Source: Microbacterium murale (GTDB lineage Bacteria; Actinomycetota; Actinomycetes; Actinomycetales; Microbacteriaceae). From it: DNA of 64,000 nucleotides. The notes below the pieces were generated by a model. It was not told where the DNA came from, did no database searches, and was given only the letters and a program-made list of their open reading frames with translations. Shown here piece after piece: positions 48,285 to 57,953 of this stretch. A program made the translations under genes and the position numbers. Every line of letters starts with the position of its first letter. Position 1 is the first letter of the stretch. The stretch covers positions 744,001 to 808,000 of the forward strand of contig NZ_BMCM01000001.1 in NCBI RefSeq assembly GCF_014635185.1, read 5' to 3'.

Positions 48285-50827
48285 GCGGTTTCTCCATTCT
48301 CGATAGGTTCGGCGGTTCTCCGACTGGCCGGGTCTTCCCGACGCAGCAGCCGGCCGCGAGGCGCGTCGCTGTCGACCGGCACTCCGGCGAGGTAGGTCGT
48401 TCGCACGATACCCGTGAGCTGCTGCCCGTCATAGGGGGTGATCGGATGCCGGTGCGCGAGCCGCTTCGCGTCGACGGTGAATTTCTCCTCCGGGGCGAAG
48501 ACGGCGAAGTCGGCAGCTCCCCCCTCGACGATGCGGCCCTTGTCGACCAGACCGACCCGTGCGGCCGGCTTCTCGGCCATGAGCGACACGACTTGCTCGA
48601 GCAAAAACCCGCGCTCACGCGCATGCGTCCACACGAGCGGGAGCCCGAGCTGCAGCGAGGCGATGCCGCCCCACGCCAGCGAGAAGTCGCCGTCGCCGGC
48701 GAACTTCATCTCCGGCGTCGATGGCGAATGATCGGAGACGATGTAGTCGATGATCCCCTCCGACAGTCCGCGCCAGAGTTCTTCGCGATTGTCGCCCTCG
48801 CGAATCGGCGGACAGCACTTGAACGCGGTGCTCCCGTCGAGGATGTCTTCGGCGGTGAGGGTCAGGTAGTGCGGGCACGTCTCGACCGTGAGATCGACGC
48901 CGTCGGCACGCGCCGCGGCGATACGACTCAACGAATCGCCGTTCGACAGATGCAGGATGTGCGCGCGGACGCCGGTGTCCACGGCGCCCTGGATCACCTC
49001 GGCGATCGCCGCATCCTCCGCGGAGCGCGGTCGCGAGGCGAGGAATGGCGCGTATTCGCGGCTGCCCGGCTGCACGGACTCCTCGATGATGTGCGCGTCT
49101 TCGGCGTGCACGATCAGCAGCGAGTCGAGCTCGGCAAGCACCGCCATCGCCTCGCGCATCTCCGCCACCGATACCTCGGGGAACTCATCCACACCGGAAG
49201 GGAGCAGGAAGCACTTGAAGCCGTACACGCCCTCATCGTGCAGCGGGGCGAGTTCGGCGATGTTGCCGGGGATCACGCCGCCCCAGAAACCGACGTCGAC
49301 GAAGACGCGCCCCTCGGCCACGGCGCGCTTCTCGTCGAGAGCAGCGACAGAGACGGTGGGAGGGATGCTGTTGAGCGGCATGTCCACGATCGTCGTGACC
49401 CCACCCGCCGCCGCAGCCCTCGTGGCGGACTCGAAACCCTCCCACTCGGTGCGACCCGGCTCGTTGACGTGCACATGAGTGTCGACGAGCCCGGGCAGCA
49501 GCACCTCGTCGGCCGCGAGCTCGACGATCCGGTCGGCGTCGAGTCCGGTGCCGACTGCGCCGATGCGAGCGATACGACCACCCTGCACTCCGACCTCGGC
49601 CGCCACGAAGGTGCCGTCGATCAGGGCTCGTCCTCGGAGGACGAGATCGTAGCGCTGTGCGGGAGCGGACGATGCGGGCTCAGGCGTCGCGGGACCGACC
49701 GCCTCGAGGATGTCGCGCACCAGGCTCTCGGCGAGCTCTTCGAGCAGCGCCCCGGCCTCGGTCATGCTGCGCTGCGCATCGGGCTCCAGCTCCGACAGCG
49801 CACGCACCCCGGCGAAACCCGCATCCGAGATCGATTCGGCAGACAGCGTCGTCCGCCCGCACACGGCGTACACCGGCAGCCCGGCGACGGCGGCGGCCCT
49901 GGCGACGCCGACCGGGGTCTTCCCCATCAGGCTCTGCTCGTCGAGGCTTCCCTCGCCGGTGATGACGGCATCCGCTCCGTTGAGTTTCGCGGCGAGGCCG
50001 GTCTCTTCGAGCACGACGTCGACGCCCGCGCGTCGGGTCGCGCCGAGCGCGATGGCCGCGAACCCCACGCCACCGGCAGCGCCGGCGCCCTGTCGAACGG
50101 ATGCCTCGGCGGCCGGGACGGCGAGTCCGCCAGCGGCATCCAGCACTTCGACCAACCTCGAGAGACCGGCCTCAAGCGTGGCGACGTCTTCGGCAGTGGC
50201 GCCCTTCTGGGGACCGAACACCTCAGCGGCGCCCGTCGGCCCGGTCAACGGATTGTCCACGTCGCTCGCCAGGACGATCTCGGCGTCGGTCAGTCGCGCA
50301 TCCAGTGCGCTGAGATCCACAGATGCGAGACGCCCCAAAGCGGCACCTCCCGGCGGCAGCTCTTCGCCCTCCGCGTCGAGGAACCGCGCGCCGAGCCCCT
50401 GCAGCAGACCGGCCCCGCCGTCGGTCGATGCGCTGCCACCGATTCCGAGCACGATGCGCCGGCATCCGACATCCAGCGCCGCTCGGATGAGTTGACCGGT
50501 GCCGAGACTCGTCGCCCTGAGCGGGTCCTTCCGTCCTTCCAGCAGGTCGAGGCCGGACGCACGGGCCATCTCGACGACCGCCTCGTCACCGCGCACCGCG
50601 AACTCCGCCGAGATCTGCCCTCCGGTGGGTCCGGCGACGAGCGCGGTTCGCGATTCGAAGCCGGCGGCGAGCACAGCATCCAGAGTTCCCTCGCCTCCGT
50701 CGGCGACGGGAACGGTCACGACCTCGATCGCTGGATCCACGCGCCGCGCTCCCGAGGCGACCCTTTCGGCCACCTCGGGAGCCGTCAGCGACCCTTTGAA
50801 CTTGTCGGGGGCGATGACCAGACGCAT
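48281..50827 (-). CDS. Fused glycerate kinase and allantoinase
   Basis: One 848-residue frame with two full enzymes. Residues 1-377 are glycerate 2-kinase (GlxK/GarK type): [51 protein letters not shown]. Residues 378-391 are a Pro/Ala linker. Residues 392-848 are allantoinase of the dihydroorotase superfamily: metal His451 and His453 in [10 protein letters not shown], bridging Lys near 538 in GFKCF, His in VHAEDA and HLSNGD, Asp in VSDHSPS. Both lengths are complete. The kinase phosphorylates glycerate from the glyoxylate branch while allantoinase opens allantoin. ATG 50827 lies 1 bp after the gcl stop. The DNA across the linker shows no stop or frameshift. Confidence 0.92.
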   Translation of the reverse strand: MRLVIAPDKFKGSLTAPEVAERVASGARRVDPAIEVVTVPVADGGEGTLDAVLAAGFESRTALVAGPTGGQISAEFAVRGDEAVVEMARASGLDLLEGRKDPLRATSLGTGQLIRAALDVGCRRIVLGIGGSASTDGGAGLLQGLGARFLDAEGEELPPGGAALGRLASVDLSALDARLTDAEIVLASDVDNPLTGPTGAAEVFGPQKGATAEDVATLEAGLSRLVEVLDAAGGLAVPAAEASVRQGAGAAGGVGFAAIALGATRRAGVDVVLEETGLAAKLNGADAVITGEGSLDEQSLMGKTPVGVARAAAVAGLPVYAVCGRTTLSAESISDAGFAGVRALSELEPDAQRSMTEAGALLEELAESLVRDILEAVGPATPEPASSAPAQRYDLVLRGRALIDGTFVAAEVGVQGGRIARIGAVGTGLDADRIVELAADEVLLPGLVDTHVHVNEPGRTEWEGFESATRAAAAGGVTTIVDMPLNSIPPTVSVAALDEKRAVAEGRVFVDVGFWGGVIPGNIAELAPLHDEGVYGFKCFLLPSGVDEFPEVSVAEMREAMAVLAELDSLLIVHAEDAHIIEESVQPGSREYAPFLASRPRSAEDAAIAEVIQGAVDTGVRAHILHLSNGDSLSRIAAARADGVDLTVETCPHYLTLTAEDILDGSTAFKCCPPIREGDNREELWRGLSEGIIDYIVSDHSPSTPEMKFAGDGDFSLAWGGIASLQLGLPLVWTHARERGFLLEQVVSLMAEKPAARVGLVDKGRIVEGGAADFAVFAPEEKFTVDAKRLAHRHPITPYDGQQLTGIVRTTYLAGVPVDSDAPRGRLLRREDPASRRTAEPIENGETA

Positions 50828-50828
50828 C

Positions 50829-52625
<1,797 letters not shown>

Positions 52626-52654
52626 TTCGTGCTCCTAGGTCTGGTTTTCGGGGT

Positions 52655-53533
52655 TCACTCGCGACCAGCGAATGCCGCGGTCAGCTTGAACAGCCCGGAG
52701 TGGTCGAGGCCGGCATCGCCCTGCTGCACGGCGGAGCCGACGAGCTGGGCCACGTGGGCGCCGAGCGGAATGGTGATGCCGGCCTGTCGTGCGGCGGCGG
52801 TGATGATGCCCATGTCCTTGTTGTGGAGGGCGAGTCGGAAGCCGGGGGCGAAGTCGCGATCGAGCATCTTCTGCCCCTTCTGGTCCAAGACCTTTGAGCC
52901 GGCGAGACCGCCGCCGAGCACCTTGAGCGCGGCATCCGTGTCGACGCCGAAGGCCTCGAGGAAGATGATCGCCTCGGCGAGCGCCTGGATGTTCACGGCG
53001 ACTATGAGCTGGTTCGCGGCCTTCACCGTCTGGCCCGCGCCCGCAGGTCCGACGTGGACGATCGTCTTTCCGACCGACTGGAGGATCTCGAGAGCTGCGG
53101 CGAAGTCGTCGTCGGTTCCGCCGACCATGATCGACAGCACGGCGTCGATCGCCCCCTGCTCTCCACCCGAGACGGGAGCGTCGACGGCGCGGAGGCCGGC
53201 GGCGATCGCCTCGTCGGCGAGTTCCTTGGCGACATCGGGGCGGATGCTGGACGCATCGATCCACAGCGCCCCATTCTTGGCGTGCGCGAAGATGCCTTCT
53301 TCGCCGCGGACGGCGGCTGCGACATCCGGGGAGTCCGGCACCATCGTGATGATGACGTCGGCGTCCTTCACGGCTTCAGCGATTCCGCTCGCGCCCTGGC
53401 CGCCCGCGGCGACGAGTTCGTCGATCCGGTCCTTGCTCAGGTTGTATCCGGTGACGGAGTGTCCGGCGGCGATGAGGTTCTTGGCCATGGGAAGGCCCAT
53501 GATGCCGAGGCCGATGACTGCGATGTTGCTCAT
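52655..53533 (-). CDS. glxR: Tartronate semialdehyde reductase
   Basis: A 292-residue beta-hydroxyacid dehydrogenase (2-hydroxy-3-oxopropionate reductase) that reduces tartronate semialdehyde to glycerate. NAD motif: AVIGLGIMGLPMAKNL; substrate motif DAPVSGGEQGA; catalytic Lys in VKAANQLIVAVNIQA. ATG at 53533 begins the NAD-binding fold directly. It lies between hyi and gcl, the standard order of this pathway. Confidence 0.94.
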   Translation of the reverse strand: MSNIAVIGLGIMGLPMAKNLIAAGHSVTGYNLSKDRIDELVAAGGQGASGIAEAVKDADVIITMVPDSPDVAAAVRGEEGIFAHAKNGALWIDASSIRPDVAKELADEAIAAGLRAVDAPVSGGEQGAIDAVLSIMVGGTDDDFAAALEILQSVGKTIVHVGPAGAGQTVKAANQLIVAVNIQALAEAIIFLEAFGVDTDAALKVLGGGLAGSKVLDQKGQKMLDRDFAPGFRLALHNKDMGIITAAARQAGITIPLGAHVAQLVGSAVQQGDAGLDHSGLFKLTAAFAGRE

Positions 53534-53585
53534 GATTGTTCCTTCGGTACGGGTGCGGCGTCGATGCCGCAGAAGTGGGGCGTGT

Positions 53586-54389
53586 TCAGCGCGTTTCGCC
53601 GACGGCCTGTGCCGCCCACGCGAATGCGGTCTCGATCGGCGCCTTGTATTCGAGGCCGATGTAGCCGGAGTAGCCGAGCTCCTGGCTCCGCGTGATCCAG
53701 GCATCGATGGGCAGTGAGCCCGTTCCTGGTGCGCCGCGCCCGGGGGCATCCGCGATCTGGATATGGCCGAACGAAGCGGCGTGCTCTTCGATGACCTGCG
53801 GCACATCGTCGCCGTTGACCGCGAGGTGATAGAAGTCGGCGAGCAGCGCGAGGTTGCGCGCGCCCGTCGAGGTACGCACGTGCGCGATCACGTCCAGCGC
53901 ATGCGCCGCGGTGCGCAGCGGGTAGCGCTCGGCGCCGCTGACCGGCTCGACCAGCACGGTGCCCCCAATGGCAGCGACGGCCTCGGCCGCGGCGGCGAGG
54001 TTCTCGATCGCCACGGCGTCCTGGGCGGCCGGATCGATGCTGGGGATGCGGTTGCCGTAGAGCGCGTTGAAGCCCTTGGTGCCGAGCGCACCGCCGATGC
54101 CGACGACGACGGCCAGATTGTCGCGGAACTCCTTGCCGCGCGACGGCCAGGAGACGAGGCCGCGGTCGCCGTTCGGCATGTCGCCGGCGTTGAAATTCAG
54201 ACCGGTCAACTGCACACCGGCGTCGCGGATGGCGGCGATGAACGCGTCGACCTCGTGGTCGAGCGGCACGGAGGTGGAGAACGGCCACCAGAACTCGACC
54301 GCGTCGAATCCGGCGGCCTTCGCCGCGGCCGGGCGCTCGAGCAGCGGGAGCTCGGTGAGAAGGATCGAGCAGTTCACCGTGTACGTCAT
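53586..54389 (-). CDS. hyi: Hydroxypyruvate isomerase
   Basis: A 267-residue TIM-barrel isomerase of the AP endonuclease 2-like fold that interconverts hydroxypyruvate and tartronate semialdehyde. Typical text: NCSILLTELPLLERPAAAKAAGFDAVEFWWPF, GTVLVEPVSG, LADFYHLAVNG, HIQIADAPGRGAPGTG with metal-binding Glu, Asp and His. ATG 54389 is chosen at the start of the barrel. It is first of five genes (hyi, glxR, gcl, kinase-allantoinase, bcp). Promoter and IclR-type operator stand just before it. Confidence 0.92.
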   Translation of the reverse strand: MTYTVNCSILLTELPLLERPAAAKAAGFDAVEFWWPFSTSVPLDHEVDAFIAAIRDAGVQLTGLNFNAGDMPNGDRGLVSWPSRGKEFRDNLAVVVGIGGALGTKGFNALYGNRIPSIDPAAQDAVAIENLAAAAEAVAAIGGTVLVEPVSGAERYPLRTAAHALDVIAHVRTSTGARNLALLADFYHLAVNGDDVPQVIEEHAASFGHIQIADAPGRGAPGTGSLPIDAWITRSQELGYSGYIGLEYKAPIETAFAWAAQAVGETR

Positions 54390-54416
54390 TTCGACTCCTT
54401 CGTCGCGTGAGATGGT

Positions 54417-54431
54417 TTCCATATTGTGGAA
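54417..54431. promoter_or_regulatory. IclR operator at the hyi operon promoter
   Basis: TTCCATATTGTGGAA is a palindrome with perfect TTCCA/TGGAA arms and a 5-bp centre. It lies 28-42 bp before the hyi start and about 14-28 nt after the expected transcription start, so binding would block elongation or initiation. It matches sites at aceB, iclR and xdhA. Confidence 0.75.
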
Positions 54432-54451
54432 GAGAACTTCTGCTAGATGAA

Positions 54452-54480
54452 AGTCTAAGACGAGAGTGGTGGGCTGTCAA
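54452..54480 (-). promoter_or_regulatory. Promoter of the hyi-glxR-gcl operon
   Basis: On the minus strand TTGACA (54480-54475), 17-bp spacer, TAGACT (54457-54452). It places the transcript start near 54445, with the IclR-type operator immediately downstream. Confidence 0.65.
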
Positions 54481-54527
54481 TGGTCGGCGTCGGCGTCACG
54501 GTCATGAGGGCGGGGTTCCCGCGCTGG

Positions 54528-54579
54528 GAAGAAGAGTTTGCGGGGTTTCCGGGCTGGGGGAGCCCCAAAAGTCTTCTTC
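54528..54579. repeat. Palindromic element copy 1 (upstream of DUF559 gene)
   Basis: GAAGAAGAGTTTGCGGGG (54528-54545) is imperfectly inverted by CCCCAAAAGTCTTCTTC (54563-54579), with an inner GGGCT/AGCCC stem. The left arm and centre resemble copy 2 at 55709-55758 in the same orientation (about 22 of 26 bases). Confidence 0.6.
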
Positions 54580-54729
54580 GCTCCGCGGTGGATGGCGACG
54601 GGGCCGGGCTGGGCGCGAGGGCTGGTGGGTGCGGGCGACTTGGCCTGCACGAAGTGGGATCGGAAGGGGTTCTGCACCGGTCGCGCCGATCGCAGAATGC
54701 CGGCTCCTTCTCGTACGCGAACATCAGGG

Positions 54730-55653
54730 ATGCGACAGAAGGTCCGACTGCACCGACGCCTGGGCGATGCGTTCTCCGTCGCGAGCGCCGCGGCCGCCGG
54801 TATCGGCTCTGACCGGCTTCGCGCTCGCGAACTGCACCGCCCGTTCCGCGGCGTTCGCTCGATCGAGGCGCCGGAGACGTTCCAGGAGTACCTGGGCTGC
54901 TACGCCCCTCGCCTGAAGTCGGGCCAACGGTTCGGAGGCATCACAGCGGCGCGGGACTGGGGCCTCCCGCTCCCCTCGGAATGGACTCCGAAAGAGCCGC
55001 TCGAGGTCGTCGTCACGTCATCCGCAGCTCCGCCGAAGATTCGAGGAGTACGTGGACGCCGTCTTCGCGAGAACCGCGCCACGACGTTCACTCTCAGAGG
55101 GCATCCCGTCGTCGACCCCGTCGCCGCATTGTTCATGTGCGTCGGGGAACTCACTGTCACGCAGTCGGTCGTGATGCTCGATGCGCTGTTGACGACGGCA
55201 TCCAACTATCCCGATCTCGGTCCCGGAAGGCCGCTGAGCACGCGAGATGAGATCTCCCGACGACTCGAAGAATGGGGGAAGTTTCCCGGATGCGGAACGA
55301 TCCGCGCCGCACTGTGGCGCGCCCGCGAGAGGGTGGAATCGCCGAAGGAGACCGAGACCCGTCTGCTGCTCGTCGACAGCGGGCTGCCCGAGCCCAGCGT
55401 GCAGCATGAGGTGTGGGCCGATGGGCGGCTCCTCGGCCGAACCGACCTCGCCTACCCTGAGCAGCGGATCGCGTTCGAGTACGAGGGCGACGGCCACCGC
55501 ACGGACAAGGACCAGTGGCGCAAGGACATCCAGCGGCAGCGGCATCTCGAGGGTCAGGGGTGGATCGTGATCCGCCTCACCCAGGCCGACCTCGACGAGC
55601 CGGAGCTGCTGGTCGCCAGCATCCGGCGCGCGATGGCCGCCCGCCGCAGGTGA
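54730..55653 (+). CDS. DUF559-domain protein (Vsr-like endonuclease fold)
   Basis: A 307-residue protein from ATG 54730. The C-terminal 100 residues are DUF559: ESPKETETRLLLVDSG, HEVWADGRLLGRTDLAYPEQRIAFEYEGDGHR, RQRHLEGQGWIVIRLTQADL, with the Asp, Glu and Glu/Asp positions of the Vsr/PD-(D/E)xK nuclease fold. The N-terminal part (RAREL, GITAARDWGLPLP) is the AbiEi-like domain often fused to it. Many actinobacteria carry such genes, with function unknown. The start is uncertain, and the gene interrupts the purine cluster on the opposite strand, bracketed by two similar hairpins. Confidence 0.72.
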   Translation: MRQKVRLHRRLGDAFSVASAAAAGIGSDRLRARELHRPFRGVRSIEAPETFQEYLGCYAPRLKSGQRFGGITAARDWGLPLPSEWTPKEPLEVVVTSSAAPPKIRGVRGRRLRENRATTFTLRGHPVVDPVAALFMCVGELTVTQSVVMLDALLTTASNYPDLGPGRPLSTRDEISRRLEEWGKFPGCGTIRAALWRARERVESPKETETRLLLVDSGLPEPSVQHEVWADGRLLGRTDLAYPEQRIAFEYEGDGHRTDKDQWRKDIQRQRHLEGQGWIVIRLTQADLDEPELLVASIRRAMAARRR

Positions 55654-55708
55654 CCGGGTCGCCCGTGACTCCGACGTCCCCGGATGCCGGATGCCAGATG
55701 CCGGAAGC

Positions 55709-55758
55709 AAGAAGAGTTTCCGGGGTTTTCGGGCGGGATGATCCCGGAAACTGTTCTT
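55709..55758. repeat. Palindromic element copy 2 (downstream of DUF559 gene)
   Basis: AAGAAGAGTTTCCGGG (55709-55724) is matched in inverse by CCCGGAAACTGTTCTT (55743-55758); the 9-bp arm GTTTCCGGG/CCCGGAAAC is perfect. It lies between the convergent DUF559 and allE genes and may act as a two-way terminator as well. Confidence 0.65.
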
Positions 55759-55811
55759 TGGTCGCGGCGCGATGGGCGCCACCAACGTGTCGACGCGTCC
55801 GGCGCGGCCCG

Positions 55812-56651
55812 TCAGCCCCAGGGTCGCGGATCCGCACCACGGGTCAGCATGACCTGGCGGTTGACGTCCTTGTAGAGCAGGTACCGGAACGGTCCGGGTC
55901 CCCCCGCATAACAGGCCTGCGGGCAGAAGGCGCGCAGCCACATGAAGTCGCCCGCCTCCACCTCGACCCAGTCGTCGTTGAGCCGGTACACGGCCTTGCC
56001 CTCGAGCACGAAGAGGCCGTGCTCCATGACGTGCGTCTCGGCGAACGGGATCGATCCGCCGGGCTGGAACGTCACGATGTTGACGTGCATGTCGTGCGAC
56101 AGGTCATCCGGATCGACGAAGCGCGTCGTCGCCCATGCCCCGTCGGTGTCCGGCATCTCGCGCGGAGTGACGTCCTGGTCGCGCGTGACGAACGACTTCG
56201 GCGGCTCGATGCCCTCCGCGCGTTCGTACGCCTTGCGGATCCAGTGGAACGACGTCGTCCCCGCGCCGTCGTTCGACAACGACCACGCCTCCCCCGGCGC
56301 GATGAACGCATAACCGCCTTCGGCGAGAACGTGCGACTCTCCGGCGAGAGTCAGCGTCAGCTCTCCCGCCGTGACGAACACGACGCCCTCGACGCCGGCC
56401 TCCGGCTCGGGGCGGGAAGCTCCGCCGCCCGGCTGGATCTCGACGATGAGCTGCGAGAACGTGGTGGCGAATCCTGCGATCGGACGGGCGATGATCCACG
56501 AGCGCGTCTTCGAGAAGCCGGGCAGGTTGCTCGTGACGATGTCGCGGAAGACGCCTTTGGGGATGACCGTGTACGCCTCTTTGACGATGGCGCGATCCGT
56601 GAGCAGCGTGCTCTGATCCGGCAGACCGCCGGCTGGCGTGTAGTAGCCCAT
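55812..56651 (-). CDS. allE: (S)-ureidoglycine aminohydrolase
   Basis: A 279-residue bicupin that releases ammonia from S-ureidoglycine to give S-ureidoglycolate, after allantoate hydrolysis. YYTPAGGLPDQSTLLTDRAIV at the start and KGVFRDIVTSNLPGF are family-typical. Manganese is held by the C-terminal cupin: ETHVMEHGLFVLEGKAVYRL and the later AFCPQACYAGG. It is last of the aceB-DUF6986-allE operon, 33 bp after DUF6986. The enzyme that supplies ureidoglycine, allantoate amidohydrolase, is not in this window. Confidence 0.92.
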   Translation of the reverse strand: MGYYTPAGGLPDQSTLLTDRAIVKEAYTVIPKGVFRDIVTSNLPGFSKTRSWIIARPIAGFATTFSQLIVEIQPGGGASRPEPEAGVEGVVFVTAGELTLTLAGESHVLAEGGYAFIAPGEAWSLSNDGAGTTSFHWIRKAYERAEGIEPPKSFVTRDQDVTPREMPDTDGAWATTRFVDPDDLSHDMHVNIVTFQPGGSIPFAETHVMEHGLFVLEGKAVYRLNDDWVEVEAGDFMWLRAFCPQACYAGGPGPFRYLLYKDVNRQVMLTRGADPRPWG

Positions 56652-56684
56652 GATTCTCCTCCTCGAGTGGTTGGTGAGCTCGCG

Positions 56685-57953
56685 TCAGGCGCGGGCGAGA
56701 GCGTGGTCGGCGAGCCGAGGGTGAGCGAGTGCGGTGAGCGCGTCGACCCGGATGCCGATGTCGGCAGTCACCTCGTCCGCGTCGATCGCCCCGCACTGCA
56801 CTCCGCGGAGCACGAACCACGCCAGCGCCCGCGCCGTGGCCGGCTCGTCCATGACAGCGCCCTCTTCTTGCGCGAGGTAGGTGCGCAACCGCGACGCAGC
56901 GTCGGTATACCCGTCGCGATAGAACGCGTAGGTGGCGAGATAGCGCGTGGCCAACTGGTGCGGATGCAGGTCCCAGCCCTGATAGAAGCCGCGTTCGAGC
57001 GAGCGCCGCACGAGTCGCGCGTGCAGCGACCATGCCTCGGCCGCGCGCTCGCCCACCGGCAGGATGTTGGTCGAGCCGTCAGAGAGTCGGATGCCGGTGC
57101 CTGCGACCGCGAGCTGCATGACCTGCTTCGCGAGATCGGCGGCCGGATGCTCCATCGACTGATACTCCGCGGCGATGCCGAGCGAGGCACTGTAGTCGTA
57201 GGTGCCGTAGTGCAGACCAGAGATGCGGCCCGGGGCGACGACGGGCAACTGCGCCAGCGGCGAGCGCCCGTCGGCCCCGAGCACGAGCTGGGGCGTCTCG
57301 ACCTGCACTTCGAAGCGCAGACGTCCGGCATCCAGTCCGTGTGCACGCTCGAGAGCCGCCACGGCGATGACCATCGCCTCCACCTGCGCGGTCGTCGTCA
57401 CCTTCGGCAGGGTGAGCACCAGACCGTCGGGCAGACCGCCGGCCTCGAGCAGACCGCCGATGAACCGATCGAGAGTGCGAAGGCCGCGGGCACGCGTCGG
57501 CTTCTCGAAGCATTTGAAGCGGATGCCGATGAAGGGCGGAGCCGACCCGGATGCCACGGCATCCGACACCTTCGACGCGGCCATCGCGACATCCGTGTCT
57601 TCCGCGTCGCCGCGATCGCCGTAGCCGTCCTCGAAATCGAGTCGCAGGTCTTCGATCGGCTCCGTGGCGAGCTTGCGCGCCACCCTACCGGCCACATCGC
57701 CGATGAGACCGGGCTCGATGCCGACCTGAGCGGCGAGGTTCTCCATCCCACCGGCCGCCTCGACCGCGGCGAGCGCCTGCGCACCCCACTGCGAGGCGAG
57801 ATCCGGCGTGAACCGATCCGCGGGAACGTAGACGGTGTGAACAGGCTGACGCGCACCGCTGTCACCCGGATAGACCGTGTCGAGGAGGTCGTCCGTCGCG
57901 GCGAGGTGCTGATCGATCTTCGCCATGTCGGCGTCGCTGAGTCCGTTGCTCAT
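56685..57953 (-). CDS. DUF6986 protein, HpcH/HpaI aldolase-like
   Basis: A 422-residue TIM-barrel protein distantly related to citrate lyase beta and malyl-CoA lyase. RLDFEDGYGDRGDAEDTD includes the metal-binding acidic cluster; RFEVQVETPQLVLG is the second Glu site; GLHYGTYDYSASLGIA recalls the CitE substrate loop. It overlaps the malate synthase stop as ATGA and precedes allE. The coupling with malate synthase suggests an aldol or lyase reaction on glyoxylate- or malate-like acids, which is inference. No function is established. Confidence 0.8.
   Translation of the reverse strand: MSNGLSDADMAKIDQHLAATDDLLDTVYPGDSGARQPVHTVYVPADRFTPDLASQWGAQALAAVEAAGGMENLAAQVGIEPGLIGDVAGRVARKLATEPIEDLRLDFEDGYGDRGDAEDTDVAMAASKVSDAVASGSAPPFIGIRFKCFEKPTRARGLRTLDRFIGGLLEAGGLPDGLVLTLPKVTTTAQVEAMVIAVAALERAHGLDAGRLRFEVQVETPQLVLGADGRSPLAQLPVVAPGRISGLHYGTYDYSASLGIAAEYQSMEHPAADLAKQVMQLAVAGTGIRLSDGSTNILPVGERAAEAWSLHARLVRRSLERGFYQGWDLHPHQLATRYLATYAFYRDGYTDAASRLRTYLAQEEGAVMDEPATARALAWFVLRGVQCGAIDADEVTADIGIRVDALTALAHPRLADHALARA

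Larger units (their letters stand above)
54390..54729. other. 340-bp divergent region between hyi and the DUF559 gene
   Basis: The hyi-proximal third carries operator and promoter of the glyoxylate operon. The rest is GC-rich and includes hairpin element 1 (54528-54579). I see no convincing gene here; short frames on both strands lack family likeness. The DUF559 gene may begin earlier than annotated, at 54697 or even 54538. Confidence 0.6.
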
